A stretch of DNA of 64,000 nucleotides from Pseudomonas sp. SJZ079 (GTDB lineage: Bacteria > Pseudomonadota > Gammaproteobacteria > Pseudomonadales > Pseudomonadaceae): positions 62,001-126,000 of the forward strand of contig NZ_VIUH01000008.1 of the NCBI RefSeq assembly GCF_007993865.1, written 5' to 3'. Of this stretch, positions 59,690 through 64,000 are shown in pieces. Every line of letters begins with the position of its first letter. Position 1 is the stretch's first letter. The notes under the pieces are model-generated. The model made no database searches, had not been told where the DNA came from, and saw only the letters and a list, made by a program, of their open reading frames with translations. The translations under genes were made by a program, and so were the position numbers.

Positions 59690-61555
59690 ATGGCCCTACT
59701 GCAGATCGCTGAGCCCGGACAGAGCCCCCAGCCACACCAGCGTCGGCTGGCCGTGGGGATTGATCTGGGTACTACCAATTCGCTGGTCGCTGCGGTGCGC
59801 AGTGGACTGTCCGAGCCGCTGGCCGATGCCGCAGGCGCGCTGATCCTGCCGTCGGCGGTGCGCTACCACGCTGATCGCGTCGAAGTGGGCGAAGCCGCCA
59901 AATTGGCTGCTCCCGGCGACCCGCTGAACACCGTGTTGTCGGTCAAGCGCCTGATGGGGCGCGGCCTGGCCGATGTTAAGCAGTTGGGTGAGCAGTTGCC
60001 CTATCGCTTTGTCGATGGCGAGTCGCATATGCCGTTCATCGACACCGTGCAGGGGCCGAAAAGCCCGGTGGAAGTGTCTGCCGACATCCTCAAGGCACTG
60101 CGCCATAGAGCGGAGGCCGTGTTGGGCGGCGAGTTGGTCGGTGCGGTGATTACCGTGCCAGCCTATTTCGATGATGCGCAGCGTCAGGCAACCAAGGATG
60201 CCGCGCGTTTGGCCGGTCTGAGCGTGCTGCGTCTGCTCAATGAGCCGACCGCTGCTGCCGTGGCCTATGGCTTGGATCAGCAGGCCGAGGGCCTGGTGGC
60301 GATCTATGACCTGGGTGGCGGTACCTTCGATATTTCGATTCTGCGTCTGACCGCTGGCGTGTTCGAAGTACTGGCTACCGGCGGCGACAGCGCGCTGGGT
60401 GGCGATGATTTCGATCATGCCATCGCCGGCTGGATAGTCGAGCAGGCTGGCTTGTCTGCCGATCTCGATCCGGGCGCGCAGCGCACACTGTTGAGCGAGG
60501 CCTGTGCGGCGAAAGAGGCGTTGACCACTGATACCTCGGTTGAGGTGAGTCATGGCGTTTGGTCTGGTTTGCTGACCCGAGAGGCGTTTGCTGAGCTGAT
60601 CGAGCCGATGGTTGCGCGCAGCCTCAAGGCTTGCCGGCGTGCGGTGCGCGATGCCGGCATCGAGATCGAAGAGGTCGAGGCGGTAGTGCTGGTCGGCGGG
60701 TCCACACGGGTACCGCGTGTGCGTCAGGCGGTCGCCGAGTTGTTCGCGCGCGAGCCGTTGAGCGATATTGATCCGGATCAGGTGGTCGCCATTGGCGCGG
60801 CGATCCAGGCCGATACGCTGGCCGGTAATAAGCGTGGCGACGGTGAAGAGCTATTGCTGCTGGATGTGATTCCATTGTCGCTCGGTCTGGAGACCATGGG
60901 CGGCTTGATGGAAAAGGTTATTCCGCGCAACACCACTATCCCGGTGGCGCGTGCTCAGGAGTTCACCACCTACAAAGATGGTCAGACGGCCATGATGATT
61001 CATGTGCTGCAGGGCGAGCGCGAATTGATCAGTGATTGTCGTTCCCTGGCACGCTTCGAGTTGCGCGGTATTCCGCCCATGGTTGCCGGCTCGGCGAAGA
61101 TTCGCGTGACCTTCCAGGTCGATGCAGATGGCTTGCTCAGTGTCTCGGCACGTGAGTTGGCCTCGGGCGTTGAGGCGAGCATCCAGGTCAAGCCATCCTA
61201 CGGTCTGACCGATGGCGAAATTGCCAGAATGCTGCAGGACTCCTTCCAGCATGCCGGCGATGACAAGGTGGCGCGTGTGTTGCGTGAGCAACAGGTGGAT
61301 GCGCAGCGTCTGCTTGAGGCGGTTGAGGCTGCCCTGGAAGTGGATGGCGAACGCTTGCTGGAAGCCGATGAGCGCCTGGCAATCGACGCGCAGATGCAAC
61401 AGTTGCGTGAGTTGATGGCGAGTAGCGATGGCTTGGCCATCGAGCGACAGACCAAGCGTCTGACCCAGGTGACCGACGCCTTCGCCGCGCGTCGCCTGGA
61501 TGCAACGGTAAAGTCCGCGCTGGCGGGCCGTAGTCTTAATGAGATTGAGGAGTAA
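59690..61555 (+). CDS. hscA: Hsp70-type Fe-S chaperone HscA
   Basis: 621-residue specialised Hsp70 that releases clusters from IscU in an ATP-dependent cycle. The nucleotide-binding domain begins [18 protein letters not shown] and contains [10 protein letters not shown] and [17 protein letters not shown], all intact. The substrate-binding domain and helical lid follow. In Hsp70 terms it is shorter than DnaK at the C-terminus, as usual for HscA. It ends 2 nt before fdx. Confidence 0.97.
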   Translation: MALLQIAEPGQSPQPHQRRLAVGIDLGTTNSLVAAVRSGLSEPLADAAGALILPSAVRYHADRVEVGEAAKLAAPGDPLNTVLSVKRLMGRGLADVKQLGEQLPYRFVDGESHMPFIDTVQGPKSPVEVSADILKALRHRAEAVLGGELVGAVITVPAYFDDAQRQATKDAARLAGLSVLRLLNEPTAAAVAYGLDQQAEGLVAIYDLGGGTFDISILRLTAGVFEVLATGGDSALGGDDFDHAIAGWIVEQAGLSADLDPGAQRTLLSEACAAKEALTTDTSVEVSHGVWSGLLTREAFAELIEPMVARSLKACRRAVRDAGIEIEEVEAVVLVGGSTRVPRVRQAVAELFAREPLSDIDPDQVVAIGAAIQADTLAGNKRGDGEELLLLDVIPLSLGLETMGGLMEKVIPRNTTIPVARAQEFTTYKDGQTAMMIHVLQGERELISDCRSLARFELRGIPPMVAGSAKIRVTFQVDADGLLSVSARELASGVEASIQVKPSYGLTDGEIARMLQDSFQHAGDDKVARVLREQQVDAQRLLEAVEAALEVDGERLLEADERLAIDAQMQQLRELMASSDGLAIERQTKRLTQVTDAFAARRLDATVKSALAGRSLNEIEE

Positions 61556-61557
61556 GC

Positions 61558-61896
61558 ATGCCGCAGGTCATTTTTCTGCCCCACGCCGAGCATTGTCCTG
61601 AGGGGGCGGTGTTCGAAGTGCAGGCAGGCGAAACTGTGCTCAACGCTGCATTGCGCAATGGTATCGATATCGAGCATGCCTGCGAAAAGTCCTGTGCCTG
61701 TACCACCTGTCATGTGGTGATTCGTGAGGGGTTCAATTCCATGGAGCCTTCCGACGAGCTGGAAGACGACATGCTCGATAAGGCCTGGGGGCTGGAACCT
61801 ACCTCGCGGTTGTCCTGCCAGGCGGTAGTCGCTGAGCAGGATCTGGTGGTAGAGATTCCCAAGTACACCATCAACCAGGTGTCCGAAGGTCACTGA
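61558..61896 (+). CDS. fdx: [2Fe-2S] ferredoxin Fdx of the isc operon
   Basis: 112-residue adrenodoxin-like ferredoxin that supplies electrons for cluster assembly. Cluster ligands are C42, C48, C51 and C87, in CEKSCACTTCHVV and LSCQAVV. It has an extra Cys (C46) inside the binding loop, as in other isc ferredoxins. The TAA-GC-ATG junction with hscA implies coupled translation. Confidence 0.96.
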   Translation: MPQVIFLPHAEHCPEGAVFEVQAGETVLNAALRNGIDIEHACEKSCACTTCHVVIREGFNSMEPSDELEDDMLDKAWGLEPTSRLSCQAVVAEQDLVVEIPKYTINQVSEGH

Positions 61897-61919
61897 TCAT
61901 TTCGTCATAGGAGCAGGTC

Positions 61920-62120
61920 ATGAGTCTGCAGTGGACTGATGTACTGGAAATCGCCATCCAGTTGGCGGAGAGCAAGCCCGATGTCGATCCGCGTTTCGTC
62001 AATTTCGTCGATCTGCACCGCTGGGTGATGGATTTGCCGGAGTTCGCCGATGATGCGCAGCGAGGTGGGGAGAAGGTTCTGGAGGCGATTCAGGCCGCCT
62101 GGATCGAAGAGGCCGGCTGA
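61920..62120 (+). CDS. iscX: Fe-S assembly accessory protein IscX
   Basis: 66-residue acidic protein that binds IscS and iron and tunes the rate of cluster formation. The sequence (LQWTDVLEIAIQLAESKPDVDPRFVNFVDLHRWVMDLPEF and the acidic, Asp/Glu-rich helices) is standard for IscX. It is the last isc gene; a hairpin or ndk promoter region follows. Confidence 0.94.
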   Translation: MSLQWTDVLEIAIQLAESKPDVDPRFVNFVDLHRWVMDLPEFADDAQRGGEKVLEAIQAAWIEEAG

Positions 62121-62160
62121 GCTGTGCGCCGTACTGGCGCCGCCCTACGCATTTAACCGT

Positions 62161-62183
62161 AACCCGCGTATAATCCGCGGGTT
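62161..62183 (+). promoter_or_regulatory. Palindrome with TATAAT in front of ndk
   Basis: AACCCGCG and CGCGGGTT form an 8-bp stem around TATAATC, followed by TTAATTTTT. It can be read two ways: as a weak terminator for the isc operon, or as a promoter for ndk with a perfect TATAAT at 62169-62174. The -35 region is poor (TACGCA), so either reading alone is uncertain. Confidence 0.5.
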
Positions 62184-62220
62184 TAATTTTTCGCTTTAAT
62201 CCTTGTTTCTGGAGTTTTTC

Positions 62221-62652
62221 ATGGCTGTTGAACGTACTTTTTCCATCATCAAACCGGACGCTGTTGCCAAGAACGTGGTTGGCGAGATCGTTACTCGTTT
62301 TGAAAAAGCGGGTCTGCGTGTCGTTGCCTCCAAGATGGTTCAGCTGTCCGAGCGCGAAGCGGGCGGTTTCTACGCCGAGCACAGCGAGCGTGGCTTCTTC
62401 AAAGATCTGGTGGCTTTCATGGTTTCCGGTCCGGTTATCGTCCAGGTGCTGGAAGGTGAGGGTGCCATCGCCAAGAATCGTGAGCTGATGGGCGCTACCA
62501 ACCCTAAAGAAGCCGCCGCTGGCACCATCCGTGCCGATTTCGCGGTTTCCATCGACGAAAACGCCGTACACGGTTCCGATTCCGAGGCGTCCGCCGCTCG
62601 TGAAATCGCCTACTTCTTTGCGGCCACCGAGGTCTGCGCGCGCATTCGCTAA
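62221..62652 (+). CDS. ndk: Nucleoside diphosphate kinase Ndk
   Basis: 143-residue kinase that balances NTP pools by phosphotransfer through His117 (NAVHGSDS). The opening [20 protein letters not shown] and the [18 protein letters not shown] loop are standard. The ATG at 62221 has a GGAG seven bases upstream; an in-frame start at 62203 is not typical. It stands between the isc operon and rlmN. Confidence 0.97.
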   Translation: MAVERTFSIIKPDAVAKNVVGEIVTRFEKAGLRVVASKMVQLSEREAGGFYAEHSERGFFKDLVAFMVSGPVIVQVLEGEGAIAKNRELMGATNPKEAAAGTIRADFAVSIDENAVHGSDSEASAAREIAYFFAATEVCARIR

Positions 62653-62676
62653 GGCGAATGGTGCGAGGGTGAAGCC

Positions 62677-63825
62677 ATGACTGAAGCTACCGGTAAAATT
62701 AACCTGCTGGGTCTGACCCAGGCAGAAATGGAACAGTTCTTCGATAGCATCGGAGAAAAACGTTTCCGTGCCGGTCAGCTGATGAAGTGGATTCACCATT
62801 TTGGTGTCGATGATTTCGATGCCATGAGCAATGTCAGCAAGGTCTTGCGCGAAAAGCTCAAGATCTGTGCTGAGATTCGTGGGCCCGAAGTGGTCAGTGA
62901 GGATATCTCGACTGACGGCACCCGTAAGTGGGTGGTGCGTGTAGCTTCCGGCAGCTGTGTCGAGACTGTGTATATCCCGCAAGGCTCGCGAGGCACGCTC
63001 TGTGTGTCGTCGCAGGCTGGCTGTGCGTTGGATTGCAGCTTCTGCTCCACCGGTAAACAAGGTTTCAATAGCGATCTGAGTGCCGCCGAAGTGATCGGTC
63101 AGGTATGGATCGCCAATAAGTCTTTTGGCTCCGTGCCAGCGAAAATCGATCGCGCCATCACCAACGTGGTGATGATGGGCATGGGCGAGCCGTTACTGAA
63201 TTTTGACAACGTGGTCGCCGCCATGAAAATCATGATGGACGACCTCGGTTATGGCATCTCCAAACGCAAGGTGACGCTGTCCACCTCGGGTGTGGTGCCT
63301 ATGATCGACAAGCTGGGCGAGGTCATCGACGTCTCTCTGGCGCTGTCGCTGCATGCACCCAACGATGCGCTGCGTAACCAGTTGGTGCCGATCAACAAGA
63401 AGTACCCGCTGGAGATGCTGCTGGCCGCGTGCAAGCGTTATATCTCCGGTCTTGGCGAAAAACGTGTGCTGACCATCGAGTACACCCTGCTCAAGGATGT
63501 CAACGATAAGCCCGAACATGCTGAGGAGATGATCGCACTTCTCAAAGAAGTACCTTGCAAGATCAACCTGATTCCGTTTAATCCTTTCCCCCACTCCGGG
63601 TACGAGCGGCCGAGTAACAATGCCATTCGCCGCTTTCAGGACCTGCTGCACAAAGCCGGACACAGCGTCACCGTGCGCACGACGCGTGGCGAGGACATTG
63701 ATGCCGCCTGTGGACAGTTGGTCGGCCAGGTAATGGACCGTACTCGCCGTAGCGAACGCTATATTGCCGTGCGTCAGTTGAGCCACGAAACCGATGCGCA
63801 GCGTTCCGCCGATCAGAAAACCTAA
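62677..63825 (+). CDS. rlmN: Radical-SAM rRNA/tRNA methyltransferase RlmN
   Basis: 382-residue enzyme that makes m2A at 23S rRNA A2503 and tRNA A37. The radical-SAM cluster Cys are C116, C120 and C123 ([12 protein letters not shown]), and the catalytic C-terminal Cys lies in [11 protein letters not shown]. Its own [4Fe-4S] cluster makes the nearby isc operon relevant. The gene is 24 bp after ndk and 10 bp before pilF, so cotranscription with pilF is likely. Confidence 0.96.
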   Translation: MTEATGKINLLGLTQAEMEQFFDSIGEKRFRAGQLMKWIHHFGVDDFDAMSNVSKVLREKLKICAEIRGPEVVSEDISTDGTRKWVVRVASGSCVETVYIPQGSRGTLCVSSQAGCALDCSFCSTGKQGFNSDLSAAEVIGQVWIANKSFGSVPAKIDRAITNVVMMGMGEPLLNFDNVVAAMKIMMDDLGYGISKRKVTLSTSGVVPMIDKLGEVIDVSLALSLHAPNDALRNQLVPINKKYPLEMLLAACKRYISGLGEKRVLTIEYTLLKDVNDKPEHAEEMIALLKEVPCKINLIPFNPFPHSGYERPSNNAIRRFQDLLHKAGHSVTVRTTRGEDIDAACGQLVGQVMDRTRRSERYIAVRQLSHETDAQRSADQKT

Positions 63826-63835
63826 GGGGAAATTA

Positions 63836-64000
63836 ATGCTATTGCGCCCAGCGCTGTTCTTGTTAGTCGCCAGCCTGTTGGTCGGTTGCGTCTCGACCGG
63901 CGATGTAGATCCAATGAGAACCGACAAGGGGCGCGATGAGGCCCGTGATGCCTATATCCAGCTGGGGATTGGCTATTTGCAGCAGGGCGCCAGTGGTCGC
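63836..64000 (+). CDS. pilF: Type IV pilus biogenesis protein PilF (N-terminal part, cut by window edge)
   Basis: Only 55 residues are inside the window. A signal peptide ends in a lipobox (LLVGC), followed by VSTGDVDPMRTDKGRDEARDAYIQLGIGYLQQG, the first tetratricopeptide helices of PilF/PilW, the outer-membrane pilotin that assembles the PilQ secretin. The ATG at 63836 has AAGGGGA upstream. Position after rlmN matches P. aeruginosa. Confidence 0.9.
   Translation, partial: MLLRPALFLLVASLLVGCVSTGDVDPMRTDKGRDEARDAYIQLGIGYLQQGASGR

Overview
The window is a GC-rich stretch of chromosome from a Pseudomonas-type gammaproteobacterium. The evidence is the protein sequences and the order of core genes: rhlB at the left edge, then pepA-holC-valS, lptFG, queA-tgt-yajC-secD-secF, suhB, trmJ-cysE, the complete iscR-iscS-iscU-iscA-hscB-hscA-fdx-iscX cluster, ndk, rlmN and the start of pilF. 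From memory this right-hand order matches P. aeruginosa PAO1, with extra blocks inserted. The tandem NhaD and NhaC antiporters and the Cus copper/silver pump would suit an environmental, mendocina/alcaligenes-like species, but that is inference. I see no prophage, transposase, integrase, CRISPR array or rRNA.

Layout. 1-2.8 kb: rhlB (partial), a c-di-GMP cyclase with a degenerate cNMP-binding domain, and a carboxylesterase. 2.8-7.5 kb: aapJQMP, an amino-acid ABC transporter behind a convincing sigma-54 promoter and a long structured leader, ending in a terminator. 7.6-16.8 kb: a GlxA-type regulator, an NTF2-like protein, a GIY-YIG protein, a GST with an extra domain, a DUF4344 metallopeptidase, nucleoid protein NdpA, an orphan TAXI-type binding protein, a YjeH-like amino-acid exporter divergent from an Lrp-family regulator, and a lipoprotein. 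17-24.4 kb: sbcDC and a large GGDEF-EAL protein. 24.8-31.2 kb: a small Cys-rich secreted protein followed by cusCBA. 31.3-38.4 kb: a secreted beta-propeller, rlmF, a TVP38-like membrane protein, two small proteins, nhaD and nhaC. 38.4-44.1 kb: valS, a small conserved protein, holC and pepA. 44.2-64 kb: lptFG, an RDD protein, a cold-shock protein, tRNA-Leu(CAA), queA/tgt, the Sec accessory genes, and the Fe-S assembly operon behind an IscR-type promoter.

Several genes act together. AapJQMP imports L-amino acids. CusCBA forms a tripartite Cu(I)/Ag(I) pump, with all three CusA methionines at the E. coli positions and a CusF-like domain fused to CusB. LptFG drives LPS export. QueA and Tgt make queuosine. 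YajC-SecDF supports secretion. CysE supplies cysteine, the sulfur source for IscS in the adjoining isc operon.

Most of the window is ordinary core genome, and I found no clearly undescribed multi-gene system. The best leads are non-coding or architectural: a 168-bp MITE-like element that sits on a stop codon, a second intergenic repeat family, two short leader ORFs ending at or beside start codons that lack a ribosome-binding site, the valS terminator lying 10 nt from the nhaC start, perfect intercistronic hairpins in the aap and cus operons, and an insertion inside a GGDEF domain between its I-site and active site.
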